NCBI GenBank assembly: GCA_017547755.1
Contig: JAFYOX010000046.1
Coordinates: 1 to 63,094 of the forward strand
From: Clostridia bacterium
Lineage (GTDB): Bacteria; Bacillota; Clostridia; Oscillospirales; CAG-272
Length of the DNA: 63,094 bases
Direction of reading: 5' to 3'
Of the stretch, positions 33,341-42,953 are shown one piece after another. Within the stretch, counting starts at the first letter, position 1; each line of letters begins with the position of its first letter. The translations under genes and the position numbers were made by a program. The notes under the pieces are model-generated. The model made no database searches. It saw nothing but the letters and a program-made list of their open reading frames with translations, and was not told where the DNA came from.

Positions 33341-35581
33341 ATGAATAACGAAGACAAAACCGAACGCGGCGAATACGCCGGTATTGAAAAAATTCTGACC
33401 GTTCTCGAAAAAAGCGAGAAACATTACGACGTTGAAAAGATCGAGCGCGCCTACCTGTACGCCAAGGCACTGCACGAAGGACAGTTCCGCGTGAGCGGGG
33501 AACCGTACATCTCCCATCCGATCGCCGTTGCGGAGATCGTGACCACGCTCGGACTGGACACCGACTCCATCTGTGCGGCGTTCCTTCACGATACCGTGGA
33601 AGACTGCCCCGACAAAACCAACCTTGATATCATTTCCACCCGCTTCGGCGAAGAAGTGGCGATGCTCGTTGACGGTCTGACCAAGATGAAGGTCATCAAC
33701 GTCGAGGACAAGGAAGAAGCGAACATGGAAAACATCCGCAAAATGCTTCTTGCCATGTCCAAGGACATCCGTGTCATTTTCATCAAGCTGTGTGACCGTC
33801 TGCACAATATGCGCACGCTCGGCGTCAAGAAGGATGCCAAGCGCCGCACCACCGCGCTCGAAACCATGCACGTGTACGCGCCGCTCGCGCACCGTCTCGG
33901 TATGCAGCGCATCAAGCAGGAACTGGAAAACCTCGCGCTGTCCTATCTCGACCCGATCGGATATGCGGAAGTTTCCGGCGATATCGAACGGAAGTACGGG
34001 CTGAACCAGAACTTCATCGAAAATACCCGTGCGATCGTTTCCGAAAAACTGGACGAATATCATATCAATTTCACCCTCGAAGGACGCGTAAAGACGGTTT
34101 ATTCCATCTACCGCAAGATGTTCAAGCAGAACAAGAGCTTTGATGAGATCTACGACTTCTACGCGATCCGCATCATCGTGGATACCGAACTGGAATGCTA
34201 TACCGCGCTCGGCATCATCCACGAAATGTTCAAGTCGATCCCCGGCCGCTTCAAGGACTACATCTCCACGCCGAAGACGAATATGTACCAGTCCCTCCAT
34301 ACCACGGTCATCGGACGCGACGGTATCCCGTTCGAAGTACAGATCCGTACCAGAGAAATGCACCACATCGCCGAATACGGGATCGCGGCGCACTGGAAGT
34401 ACAAATCCGGCGCAAGCAGCAAGGAAGAGATCGACCAGAAGCTCTCGTGGATCTCCCGCCTGATCGACACCGAAGACGGTGCGATCGACAACGAAGACTT
34501 CATGCGTGCGCTGAAGATCGACATTTTCAGCGACGAAACCTTCGTCTTTACCCCGAAGGGCGACGTCATCGCGCTTCCGCAGAACTCCACGCTGATCGAC
34601 TTTGCCTATGCGATCCACTCCGAAGTCGGCAACAAGATGGTCGGCGCGAAGATCAACGGTATGATCTCGCCGATCGACCGTGTGCCGCAGACCGGGGAAA
34701 TCATTGAGATCCTGACGTCCTCCTCGTCCAAGGGTCCGAGCCGCGACTGGCTGAAGATCGTCAAGACGAGCGAAGCACGCGCGAAGATCCGTCAGTGGTT
34801 CAAGAAGGAAAAGCGTCCCGAAAACATCAAAATCGGTCTCGCCGAACTGGAAAAGGAACTCGGAAAGTTCCGCGTCAAGCCGACCGAAGAACAGAAGACC
34901 GAAATCATCAACGCGACCGCGCGCCGTCTCGGCATGGCGATCCCCGAGGACCTTCTCAACGCCATCGGCTTCAACGGTATTGCGATGACGAAGGTGCTGG
35001 CAAAGCTCAAGGACGAATACGAACGCATCGTCAAGCCCGACGAGGAAAATCCGATCACTGAAACCGAGCAGATCCAGACCCAGAAAACCAAGAAGATCCG
35101 CTCCAACAGCGGCATCATCATCGACGGCGAATACGGATGTGAAGTCAAGTTTGCGAAGTGCTGCAATCCGCTGCCCGGCGACCGCGTCATCGGCTTCGTC
35201 ACCAAGGGCTACGGCGTTTCCATCCATAAGCACGACTGTCCGAACGTTATCGAAAGCCGGAAGAATCCCGACAACGCCGACCGCTGGCTCAGTGCCGAAT
35301 GGGACAGCGAAACGCTTTCCGCATCCGGACAGAACAAGGCTCTGTTTGAAGCAATGCTCCAGATCCACGCCGAAAAGGACATCATGCTTCTCGCCAACAT
35401 TACGACCTGCCTTGCCGACATGAAGGTCTCTCTCCTGTCCATCAACACGCAGAAGAGCGACGACACCGACATCATCATCAATCTGACTGTCGGCTGTAAA
35501 AATGTAGAACATTTCAACTCGATCATGTCCCGCCTGAAGGCGATCAGCCATGTACACACCATCTCGAGAGGATTTTCATAA
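33341..35581 (+). CDS. relA: Bifunctional (p)ppGpp synthetase/hydrolase
   Basis: The stringent-response enzyme makes and breaks (p)ppGpp. The 746-aa protein has an HD domain (H59, HD 83-84, ED 87-88, intact for hydrolysis), a synthetase domain (YDFYAIRIIVDTE and KTNMYQSLHTTV), TGS (FTPKGDVIALP...), a zinc-finger/helical region and a C-terminal ACT-like domain. The motif set is that of the Rel/SpoT family. The stop TAA overlaps the next gene's ATG by one base at 35581, so the two are translationally coupled. Confidence 0.97.
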   Translation: MNNEDKTERGEYAGIEKILTVLEKSEKHYDVEKIERAYLYAKALHEGQFRVSGEPYISHPIAVAEIVTTLGLDTDSICAAFLHDTVEDCPDKTNLDIISTRFGEEVAMLVDGLTKMKVINVEDKEEANMENIRKMLLAMSKDIRVIFIKLCDRLHNMRTLGVKKDAKRRTTALETMHVYAPLAHRLGMQRIKQELENLALSYLDPIGYAEVSGDIERKYGLNQNFIENTRAIVSEKLDEYHINFTLEGRVKTVYSIYRKMFKQNKSFDEIYDFYAIRIIVDTELECYTALGIIHEMFKSIPGRFKDYISTPKTNMYQSLHTTVIGRDGIPFEVQIRTREMHHIAEYGIAAHWKYKSGASSKEEIDQKLSWISRLIDTEDGAIDNEDFMRALKIDIFSDETFVFTPKGDVIALPQNSTLIDFAYAIHSEVGNKMVGAKINGMISPIDRVPQTGEIIEILTSSSSKGPSRDWLKIVKTSEARAKIRQWFKKEKRPENIKIGLAELEKELGKFRVKPTEEQKTEIINATARRLGMAIPEDLLNAIGFNGIAMTKVLAKLKDEYERIVKPDEENPITETEQIQTQKTKKIRSNSGIIIDGEYGCEVKFAKCCNPLPGDRVIGFVTKGYGVSIHKHDCPNVIESRKNPDNADRWLSAEWDSETLSASGQNKALFEAMLQIHAEKDIMLLANITTCLADMKVSLLSINTQKSDDTDIIINLTVGCKNVEHFNSIMSRLKAISHVHTISRGFS

Positions 35582-36438
35582 TGGTTATTGAACGTATTGC
35601 TTTTCTTTCCGATGTACACGACTGCCACATCGACTGGTACGGCACCAAAACCGCCGACCGTATGGAAAAGATGCTCCGCGACATCAGGGAACGTCAGAAG
35701 ACCCATCCCGCCGACCTGTTCATCATTCTCGGGGACGTCTCCCTTGACTTCTGGATGTGGAACGAAGGCGGTTCGTACCTCCGCACGCCGCCCGTATCCA
35801 ACACCGACCACTTTGTAAAGAATTATATGAAGCGTCTGCCCGCACCGGCATACATCATCCCGGGCAATCACGAGCAGTACGGAAACGAAAAATGGATGGA
35901 GATCACCGGCTGTCCCCGCGCGTTCCTCATCGAAGGCGGCAACGCGGTGTTCGTCCTTCTCGATAATTTCGCAGGAAACCTCGATCCGTCCGAACACAGT
36001 GACGGTACGCCTACGCAGTCGAACTGTGAAATGGTGAAGTATGTTCTTGAACAGTATCCGGAATATCTCGTGTTCCTCTGCGCGCATCACTTTGATCCCG
36101 CGTCGGAAAGCGAAGAATTCCGCGATCTTTTAGCGGAAAACGAACAGATCGTTGCGCTGGTGCACGGTCATACCCATCTGTCGAATGTCATTCCGGGCGA
36201 CGAACGCACCGGCGGCAAGCCGATCCTCCAGACCGGCAACTACAGCTATACCGGCGTGAAGAATCCTGCCGATTCCTTCTGGGGATGGCGCGAACTGGAA
36301 TTCGAAGACGACGGTACGATCCGTTCGTTCTATCACGTTCCGGAAAGCCACGCCTTCCACGGAGAGGGTACCGTTGACGTCGAAGAACACGACCAGGACG
36401 AATGGGAAACCTATATCCCGTTTGAAGAGGAGGAATAA
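35581..36438 (+). CDS. Calcineurin-like metallophosphoesterase
   Basis: The 285-aa enzyme has a complete metallophosphoesterase metal set: SDVHDCH, LGDVSLDF, PGNHEQY, AHHF and GHTHL. The substrate is unknown. The family includes nucleases and nucleotide phosphodiesterases. Its ATG overlaps the relA stop by one base, so it is probably co-translated, and a role in nucleotide turnover is an attractive inference only. Confidence 0.88.
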   Translation: MVIERIAFLSDVHDCHIDWYGTKTADRMEKMLRDIRERQKTHPADLFIILGDVSLDFWMWNEGGSYLRTPPVSNTDHFVKNYMKRLPAPAYIIPGNHEQYGNEKWMEITGCPRAFLIEGGNAVFVLLDNFAGNLDPSEHSDGTPTQSNCEMVKYVLEQYPEYLVFLCAHHFDPASESEEFRDLLAENEQIVALVHGHTHLSNVIPGDERTGGKPILQTGNYSYTGVKNPADSFWGWRELEFEDDGTIRSFYHVPESHAFHGEGTVDVEEHDQDEWETYIPFEEEE

Positions 36439-36441
36439 TTC

Positions 36442-37308
36442 ATGAAAATTACTTACATCGGCACCGCCGCATCCGAAGGACTTCCCGCGCTGTTCTGCCA
36501 ATGCGCGATCTGTGACGCCGCACGCAAAAATATGGGGAAGGAATTCCGCGGACGTGCGGGAATCTGCGTCAATGATAAACTTCTCGTCGATTTTCCGCCG
36601 GACATCTACCACGGTGCGGCGAAAGCGGGCGTTGATCTTTCGCAGGTCGAAGACATCGTTGTCACCCACTCCCACGAGGACCATTTCACTCCCTATGAAC
36701 TTTCCACCCGCAGAGAACCCGTATACTGCAAGCGTACCCAGCCCGGCAAGCTGCACGTTTACGGCAACCTCAGCACCGGCGCCAAGCTGAACGGCTACGT
36801 TCCGGGTGCCGCCGACGGTCACGGCGAATCGCACGGTCTTGCATTCGACTATGCGAAGTCGTTCGAACCCATCGAAACGGCGGCGGGTGTGACTGTCACC
36901 ATGCTTCCGGCGGATCACGACAAGAATCAGGAATGCCGGATGATGTTCATCGTCGAAAACGCGACGGGCAAGACCTTCCTCTACGCGCACGATACCGGTC
37001 TGTTCCCGGAAGAAACGGTCGAATTCCTGAAGGGGAAGCGCTGTGACCTCATCAGCCTCGACTGTACGAACGTCCTGCTCGGCGACGAAAACGACCGCAA
37101 CCATATGGGCATCAAGGCGGACATCCGGATGCGTCAGATCCTCATCGACAACGGAACCGCGGACGAAAACACGCAGTTCATCGTCCATCACTTCTCCCAC
37201 AACGGTTTCATCCCGAACGGAAACGTATGTCCGCAGGCGGATTTCGAAAAAATGGCCGCTGACCACGGCTTCCTCATGTCCTACGACGGCATGAAAGTTG
37301 AGATTTAA
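36442..37308 (+). CDS. MBL-fold metal-dependent hydrolase, PhnP-like
   Basis: The 288-aa metallo-beta-lactamase-fold protein has the metal motif H76-x-H78-x-D80-H81 in THSHEDH, a D near FLYAHDTG and a late HHFSHNG. A C-x2-C pair at 21-24 resembles PhnP-type cyclic phosphodiesterases. It starts 3 bases after the metallophosphoesterase stop. GAGGAGG lies inside the preceding gene's end. Its substrate is not known. Confidence 0.87.
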   Translation: MKITYIGTAASEGLPALFCQCAICDAARKNMGKEFRGRAGICVNDKLLVDFPPDIYHGAAKAGVDLSQVEDIVVTHSHEDHFTPYELSTRREPVYCKRTQPGKLHVYGNLSTGAKLNGYVPGAADGHGESHGLAFDYAKSFEPIETAAGVTVTMLPADHDKNQECRMMFIVENATGKTFLYAHDTGLFPEETVEFLKGKRCDLISLDCTNVLLGDENDRNHMGIKADIRMRQILIDNGTADENTQFIVHHFSHNGFIPNGNVCPQADFEKMAADHGFLMSYDGMKVEI

Positions 37309-37330
37309 AAGATACAGAAAGAACAGGAAA

Positions 37331-37795
37331 ATGAAAGCGATTTTACAGAGAATTTCCGAAGGGAAAGTTGTTATTGACGGAGAAACCGTTGCACAGTGCG
37401 GGAAGGGTCTGATGATCCTGCTCGGCGTTGCGCAGGGCGACACCGAAGAAGATGCGGATCTTCTGGCGGCTAAAATTGTGAAAATGCGCATTTTTGCCGA
37501 CGAAAACGATAAAATGAATTTATCCGTAGCCGATATCGGCGGCGGCGTGATGGTCGTCCCGAACTTCACGCTTCTCGCTTCCTACCGCAAGGGCAACCGT
37601 CCCGATTACATGCAGTCCGCCGCACCCGCCGAAGCCAAGCGTCTGTTCGAATATTTTACCGCGCTGATCGCAAAGGAAATCCCGGACACCACGCACGGTG
37701 AGTTCGGTGCGGACATGAAGGTATCCATCACCAACGACGGCCCCTGCACCATTCCGATGGACTCCGAAGTTCTGAAACAGCCCAAGAGACAGTAA
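37331..37795 (+). CDS. dtd: D-aminoacyl-tRNA deacylase (DTD)
   Basis: DTD removes D-amino acids and glycine from mischarged tRNA. The 154-aa protein matches DTD along its length: MKAILQRISEGKVVIDG at the N-terminus, RIFADENDKMNLSV, and TNDGPCT with the Gly-Pro motif. The catalytic SQFT segment reads P77-N78-F79-T80, so Ser and Gln are replaced while the Thr is kept. Start 37331 is a better fit to the family than 37298. It is in the standard relA-dtd-hemZ gene order. Confidence 0.9.
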   Translation: MKAILQRISEGKVVIDGETVAQCGKGLMILLGVAQGDTEEDADLLAAKIVKMRIFADENDKMNLSVADIGGGVMVVPNFTLLASYRKGNRPDYMQSAAPAEAKRLFEYFTALIAKEIPDTTHGEFGADMKVSITNDGPCTIPMDSEVLKQPKRQ

Positions 37796-37798
37796 ACT

Positions 37799-39283
37799 AT
37801 GATCGTAAAAGTAAACGGAAACGTAAAGCCATATTACGTCCAGACCATTGCCATGATCTTCTTTCCGGGGGCAAAATTCCCGGAAAACGAAGAAATTACC
37901 CCCGACACCGTCGTTCTGACCCTCGATATGGACGAAAACGCCGACGGTGTCCGCTCTTCTGTCACCATCGCGCAGGGAGAAACGTCCGTTTCCGACGGCG
38001 CGGAAGTGCTCTGGAACAGATCCGATGACCGCGACCATGTCCGCAAGCTCTCTTCCGGCGAAGCCCTGCTGAAAGCCGGAGCGAAATTCACCGGATATAC
38101 ACCGCCGTGGGGCATTCTCACCGGTGTCCGTCCGGCGAAAGTTGCGTCGGAACTGTTCGAGCGCGGATATACCCCCGAAGAAGCCGCCGCTGTGATCGCG
38201 GAGGAATACTTCGTCACGAAGAAAAAGTCGAAGCTTGCCGCCGCCGTTGCCGCATCCGAAGCGAAACTTGCGACCGATGACGCACGGCGTGAATGCAGCG
38301 TGTACGTCGGGATCCCGTTCTGCCCGACGCGGTGTGCATACTGCTCGTTCGTATCGTACACCTCGCCGAATCTGCTGAAGCTGATCCCCGACTATCTCAC
38401 CGCGCTTGCCAGAGATATCGACAATATCTTCTCGACGATCCGCGAACTGGACATGAACGTCGCAACGATCTACATCGGCGGGGGAACACCGACGATCCTC
38501 ACGCCCGATCAGCTCGCATTCCTGCTCTCGAAGATCCGGGAACACGTGACCGATGTACGTGAATTCACCGTGGAAGCGGGACGTCCGGACACCATCACCG
38601 CCGACAAGCTGACGACGCTTGCGCGATACGGCGTTGACCGGATCAGCGTCAATCCGCAGTCCCTCAACGATGAGGTTCTGAGAAGCATCGGTCGTGCGCA
38701 CGACACGGAAATGTTCTTCCGCGCGTATGAAACGGCGAAGGCAAGCGGCATCAAAAACATCAACGTCGACCTCATCGCCGGACTTCCGAACGATACTGTG
38801 GACTCCTTCCGCAGTACGATCGACCGGATCGTTGATCTCGCTCCCGAGAATATCACCGTCCACACGTTCAGCGTGAAGCGTTCGGCGGAACTGCGTTCCG
38901 AAGGCGTCTTCGACCGCAGCGGTGACATTGCCGCCGCGAGCGTGGATTATTCCCAGACCGTCCTGCCGGAATCCGGCTATCTGCCGTACTATATGTACCG
39001 CCAGAAGAACACGGTCGGCAATCTTGAAAACGTCGGATATGCCAAAGAAGGGCACGAGGGGCTTTATAACGTCTACATGATGGAGGAAGTCCACAGCATT
39101 TTTGCCGCCGGAGCCTCCGCGATGACGAAATTTGTCTCTCTCCCGACGGAAAACGGCGTCCGCATCGAACGGGTCGCCGAACCGAAATATCCTTACGAAT
39201 ATCTCCGCGATCACGACGGCGAGACCGGACAGCACCGCCGCGACCTTCTGAAACAGTCCGCACTTGAGTTTTTCGGTAAGTAA
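37799..39283 (+). CDS. hemZ: Coproporphyrinogen dehydrogenase-like radical SAM protein HemZ
   Basis: The 494-aa radical SAM enzyme has an N-terminal extension of about 165 residues and the cluster motif C175-x3-C179-x2-C182 (CPTRCAYC), followed by GGGTPT and AGRPDT. The family oxidises coproporphyrinogen III, but in heme-lacking Clostridia it may do another job. It begins 3 bases after dtd. It is the only radical SAM gene in the window. Confidence 0.9.
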   Translation: MIVKVNGNVKPYYVQTIAMIFFPGAKFPENEEITPDTVVLTLDMDENADGVRSSVTIAQGETSVSDGAEVLWNRSDDRDHVRKLSSGEALLKAGAKFTGYTPPWGILTGVRPAKVASELFERGYTPEEAAAVIAEEYFVTKKKSKLAAAVAASEAKLATDDARRECSVYVGIPFCPTRCAYCSFVSYTSPNLLKLIPDYLTALARDIDNIFSTIRELDMNVATIYIGGGTPTILTPDQLAFLLSKIREHVTDVREFTVEAGRPDTITADKLTTLARYGVDRISVNPQSLNDEVLRSIGRAHDTEMFFRAYETAKASGIKNINVDLIAGLPNDTVDSFRSTIDRIVDLAPENITVHTFSVKRSAELRSEGVFDRSGDIAAASVDYSQTVLPESGYLPYYMYRQKNTVGNLENVGYAKEGHEGLYNVYMMEEVHSIFAAGASAMTKFVSLPTENGVRIERVAEPKYPYEYLRDHDGETGQHRRDLLKQSALEFFGK

Positions 39284-39294
39284 AAGTGGAAACC

Positions 39295-39315
39295 TCAGGG
39301 AAACGTTTTCCCTGA
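39295..39315. repeat. Short palindrome after hemZ, copy C (degenerate)
   Basis: Arms TCAGGGAAA (39295-39303) and TTTCCCTGA (39307-39315) leave a 3-base centre. It lies 12 bases past the hemZ stop. The A/G-T/C character links it loosely to the dispersed family. Confidence 0.45.
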
Positions 39316-39355
39316 ATCTCTTTTCATAAACTTTGAATCTGGAAAAGGGAAACTC

Positions 39356-40261
39356 ATGAAACAATATAATCTGCAAATTCATACATCCGCCGAAGCCGAA
39401 CGGTTCATGACAGAGTGCGAAACGGATTTCCGTACCCGTCTGGACAGCGTGGTGAGCGCCGTTCTGGCAGACGACGGTCTCCGGACCATCGCACTTTCCG
39501 GACCGACCTGTTCCGGCAAAACGACGACCGCCGACCGCCTGATCGAACAGATCGGCGCGTCCGGACATCATGCGGTGGTGATTTCGGTGGATGATTTCTT
39601 CCTCGACCGGCGGAAAGGCGACCGCAACCGCGTGGATCTTGCGCCGCCGGATTACGATTCCGTAGAGGCGATCGATCTTGATTATCTGGACGTTTTTCTG
39701 CGACGTCTCCGTGACCGCGAGAGCGTCCTTGTCCCGAAATACGATTTTACCGCCACCCGCCGCGTCGGATATCACGAATATCTTCCCGATCCGCTGGATA
39801 TATATGTTATTGAAGGAATCCAGGCGGTCTATCCGGAAGTTACTGCGCGTCTTGGTGAGTACCGGAGCATTTTCATCTCCGTGACCGACGATGCGGAAGT
39901 CAACGGGGTATCATTTGACCGGCATGAAGTGCGCCTTCTCCGACGGATCGTCCGCGACTACAATTTCCGCGGCGCGACGCCGGAGTTCAGCTTCCATTTA
40001 TGGGACGGCGTCCGCCGGAACGAAGAGAAAAACATTTTCCCGAACGCGGGGAACTGTGATTTTTATCTGAATTCGTTCCTGCCGTACGAATTGTTTGTCC
40101 TCAGGGAGTACGCTCTGCCTCTTCTGGCACAGGTTCCCGCGGAAAGCGTGCATCGTCCGTCTGCCGACCGGCTGACGGAAAAACTCACCGCTCTGCCGGA
40201 GCTTCCGTTTGACGGCCGCAGGATTCCGCAGAATTCGGTTTTCCGGGAATTCATCGGATAA
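39356..40261 (+). CDS. Uridine kinase-like nucleoside kinase
   Basis: The 301-aa P-loop kinase has a Walker A motif GPTCSGKT (49-56), VDDFFLDR and YDFTATRR segments, and the RIVRDYNFRGATPE text of the uridine kinase/phosphoribulokinase class. The usual threonyl-tRNA-synthetase-like N-terminal domain is largely missing, unlike some relatives of 500 aa. GGAAAAGGGA precedes the ATG. It probably phosphorylates uridine, cytidine or a related compound. Confidence 0.8.
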   Translation: MKQYNLQIHTSAEAERFMTECETDFRTRLDSVVSAVLADDGLRTIALSGPTCSGKTTTADRLIEQIGASGHHAVVISVDDFFLDRRKGDRNRVDLAPPDYDSVEAIDLDYLDVFLRRLRDRESVLVPKYDFTATRRVGYHEYLPDPLDIYVIEGIQAVYPEVTARLGEYRSIFISVTDDAEVNGVSFDRHEVRLLRRIVRDYNFRGATPEFSFHLWDGVRRNEEKNIFPNAGNCDFYLNSFLPYELFVLREYALPLLAQVPAESVHRPSADRLTEKLTALPELPFDGRRIPQNSVFREFIG

Positions 40262-40279
40262 CCATGCCCGGAGGTCGGC

Positions 40280-41926
40280 GTGACGGAAACCAGCCGGAGA
40301 CGGAACGGACGTTGGGAAAAGAACGGAATCACAAAACATCGGAACGGCAAACGCTCGTTATTTTCGGGTGTGATGATCCTCACCGTGTCGAATCTGCTCG
40401 TGAAGGTCACGGGGCTTCTCTTCAAGATCCCGATGAACTACATCGTCGGTGACACGGGTATGGGGTATTTCAACTCCGCCTACTCGATCTACACGTTCTT
40501 TTATATGCTTTCGACGTCCGGTCTGCCCGTCGCACTGGCGGTCATGGTGTCGGAAAAACGCGCGGCAGGGAACATCACCGCCGCAAAAACGATCTACCGG
40601 ACCGCGCTGGCGCTGTTTGCCGCCGGCGGACTCGGCGTGTTCCTCCTGATGTTTTTTGCATCCGGCGAACTTGCGGAACTGATCCGTTCCGAGAAGTCCG
40701 CGCTGTCCGTTGCCGCCGCCGCGCCGACCATGCTGTTCATCTGTGTGTCCAGTGCCATGCGCGGCTACTTTCAGGGATGCGGAAATCTTCTGCCGACCGC
40801 AGTATCCCAGCTGATCGAAGCAGTCGGGAAGCTGGTAATCGGCATTTCCGCCGCCGGATACGCCATCCGGATGGGATACACCGTTCCCGTCATTGCGGCG
40901 TATGCCGTGTCCGGCTTGACGCTCGGCTCACTTGCCGGGATGGTGTATCTGCTGATCGCAAAGTTCCTGCGCGGCGACCGTGATCTTCTGCCGGATCCTC
41001 TTGAGATCCGCAATGAACGGGTCCCGCGGAAAGAGATCCTGCGGCGTTTTCTGAAAATTTCACTGCCGATCACAGTCAGCGCTTCGGTAATGAGCCTTAC
41101 AAACATGATCGATACCGCGCTCATCCAGCGTGTCCTGCAGAATGCCGGAATGGCGGAGGAAGAAGCGGCGGCACTGTTCGGCAACTATACTTCGCTTGCC
41201 GTGCCGATGTTCAATCTGCCGCCGGTGTTTGTGTATCCGATCGCGTATTCTCTGGTTCCCGTCGCCGCCGCCGCACTGTCGTCCGGTGACCGGCGAAAAG
41301 CCGCGGACGCGGCGGAAGCTGCTCTGCGCGCCGCCGTTCTGATCGGAATGCCGTGCGCGCTCGGACTGACCGTGCTTGCCGATCCCGTGCTCTGCATTTT
41401 TTACAGACCCGAATCCGCACATCTCGCCTCACCGCTTCTGATGCTGCTCGCACCGTCGTCTCTTTTCGTCTGCATTCTTGCGGTCACGAATTCGATCCTG
41501 CAGAGCTGCGGCGAAGAACGGAAGCCGGTGATCTCCATGCTGTGCGGCGCGGCGGTGAAATGCGTATCGAACGTGATCCTGCTGCGGCACATCGGGATCG
41601 CGGGTGCGCCCATATCCACATTTCTGTGTTACCTTACCGTGACGGTCATCAATTTTGCGTTTGTCGTAAAATGTACGGGGATCTGTCCGGATTTTTCGAA
41701 AATTTTTCTTCTTCCCGCCGCCGCAGGATTTGCGTGCGCCGTGACAGCATCTGCCGTCAACGGTCTTCTTGCGGTATTTTCGGCAAAATCCGCGTGTTTT
41801 TCCGCGATTTTCGCCGGAGCCGCCGTATATGCCGCAATTCTTCTTCTGTCGGGAAACATAACCATAGACGAAATCAAAACCATTGTAACAGGAGCAAAAA
41901 AACAAGACCATGAGCCGAACGGATGA
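40280..41926 (+). CDS. spoVB: SpoVB/MurJ-like polysaccharide flippase
   Basis: The 548-aa MATE/MOP-superfamily membrane protein has about 14 helices. It begins with KRSLFSGVMILTVSNLLVKVTGLLFKIPMNY, a near-standard SpoVB opening, and carries the ALAVMVSEKRAAGN loop. SpoVB and its homologues flip lipid-linked precursors for spore cortex or cell wall. The start is GTG at 40280, with GGAGG six bases before it. It overlaps the mazG start by 17 bases. Confidence 0.88.
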   Translation: MTETSRRRNGRWEKNGITKHRNGKRSLFSGVMILTVSNLLVKVTGLLFKIPMNYIVGDTGMGYFNSAYSIYTFFYMLSTSGLPVALAVMVSEKRAAGNITAAKTIYRTALALFAAGGLGVFLLMFFASGELAELIRSEKSALSVAAAAPTMLFICVSSAMRGYFQGCGNLLPTAVSQLIEAVGKLVIGISAAGYAIRMGYTVPVIAAYAVSGLTLGSLAGMVYLLIAKFLRGDRDLLPDPLEIRNERVPRKEILRRFLKISLPITVSASVMSLTNMIDTALIQRVLQNAGMAEEEAAALFGNYTSLAVPMFNLPPVFVYPIAYSLVPVAAAALSSGDRRKAADAAEAALRAAVLIGMPCALGLTVLADPVLCIFYRPESAHLASPLLMLLAPSSLFVCILAVTNSILQSCGEERKPVISMLCGAAVKCVSNVILLRHIGIAGAPISTFLCYLTVTVINFAFVVKCTGICPDFSKIFLLPAAAGFACAVTASAVNGLLAVFSAKSACFSAIFAGAAVYAAILLLSGNITIDEIKTIVTGAKKQDHEPNG

Positions 41927-42629
41927 ATTAAAAAACAAACTGAAAAACGAAGCAAAGCATGATTTCAACTCTCTCCGCGAACTGGTGGAAGTTCTCCGCA
42001 GTGAAGGCGGCTGTCCGTGGGACCGCGAACAGACCCATGCGTCCATCCGCGCGGACATCATCGAAGAGACCTACGAAGTCATCGAAGCCATTGACAACAG
42101 CGATCCGGAACTTCTCAGAGAAGAACTGGGGGATGTCATGTTTCAGGTGATGTTCCACAGCCGCATCGAGGAAGAGGAAGGACGCTTTACCGTCGAGGAA
42201 GTCGTACATGACATCTGCGAAAAGATGATCGTCCGCCATCCGCACGTTTTCGGAACCGTGGAAGTTTCGGGCACGGGCGAAGTCCTCGACAACTGGGACA
42301 AAATCAAAAAGGAAGAAAAGAGCCGCAAGACGGCACGTCAGTCGATGGAAGCGGTTCCGAAACAGCTTCCGACGCTCATGCGCGTGCAGAAAATCGCGAA
42401 AAAAGCGCGCAAGTACAATTATGATTTCGGCACCGATGCGGAGCTGACCGCAAAACTGCAGGAGCTCACGGCAAAACTTGCCGCAGCGGAAACCGACGAA
42501 GAAAAACAGACGATCCTGAACGACATTATTTTCGTATCCGCCGTCATGAGCAAGACGGATACCGAAAAGGACGTGGGGATCCTGACCGACGAATTTATAA
42601 AGAACTACCCCGAAACCACGGAGGCATAA
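41910..42629 (+). CDS. mazG: Nucleoside triphosphate pyrophosphohydrolase MazG
   Basis: MazG removes pyrophosphate from (d)NTPs and non-standard nucleotides. The 239-aa protein has a full first MazG domain (GGCPWDREQTHASI, then EETYEVIEAID...EELGD). In place of the second domain there is a helical segment LTAKLQELTAKLAAA without the EExxE motif, so only one active site is expected. It overlaps the spoVB-like gene and is 4 bases before rqcP. Confidence 0.93.
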   Translation: MSRTDELKNKLKNEAKHDFNSLRELVEVLRSEGGCPWDREQTHASIRADIIEETYEVIEAIDNSDPELLREELGDVMFQVMFHSRIEEEEGRFTVEEVVHDICEKMIVRHPHVFGTVEVSGTGEVLDNWDKIKKEEKSRKTARQSMEAVPKQLPTLMRVQKIAKKARKYNYDFGTDAELTAKLQELTAKLAAAETDEEKQTILNDIIFVSAVMSKTDTEKDVGILTDEFIKNYPETTEA

Positions 42630-42633
42630 AAAT

Positions 42634-42876
42634 ATGAGACTTGACAAATTTCTGAAAGTAGCACGTATCATCAAGCGCCGCACGGTCGCAAACGAAGCCT
42701 GCGATACCGAACACGTTGAAGTAAACGGCAAGCGCGCGAAAGCATCGTACGACGTCAAGGAAGGCGACATCATTGCCGTCACCTACGGCGAACGCACGCT
42801 GAAGATCCGCGTGGTCGATGTCCGCGAGCATGCCGCAAAGGCGGACGCCGCATCCATGTACGAAGTGATCAGCTGA
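42634..42876 (+). CDS. rqcP: S4-domain RNA-binding protein RqcP (YabO)
   Basis: This 80-aa S4 protein (MRLDKFLKVARIIKRRTVANE) is the Gram-positive HslR homologue RqcP, which works with RqcH on stalled 50S subunits to add alanine tails. The order mazG-rqcP-yabP-yabQ-divIC is conserved from Bacillus, which supports the call. Confidence 0.94.
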   Translation: MRLDKFLKVARIIKRRTVANEACDTEHVEVNGKRAKASYDVKEGDIIAVTYGERTLKIRVVDVREHAAKADAASMYEVIS

Positions 42877-42894
42877 GAAAACGGACGCAAAGAG

Positions 42895-42923
42895 GCATAT
42901 CTTTTCGCCGTTCTGCATATAAT
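42895..42923 (+). promoter_or_regulatory. Possible sigma-E promoter for yabP
   Basis: GCATAT (42895-42900) followed by CATATAAT (42916-42923) gives a spacing close to sigma-E promoters (consensus roughly ATATT, 14 bases, CATACAnT). Sigma-E is known to drive yabP in Bacillus. The match is good but not perfect, and a sigma-A reading is also possible. Confidence 0.45.
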
Positions 42924-42953
42924 CCAACAAAAACGAATTTCGGAGGTTGGATG

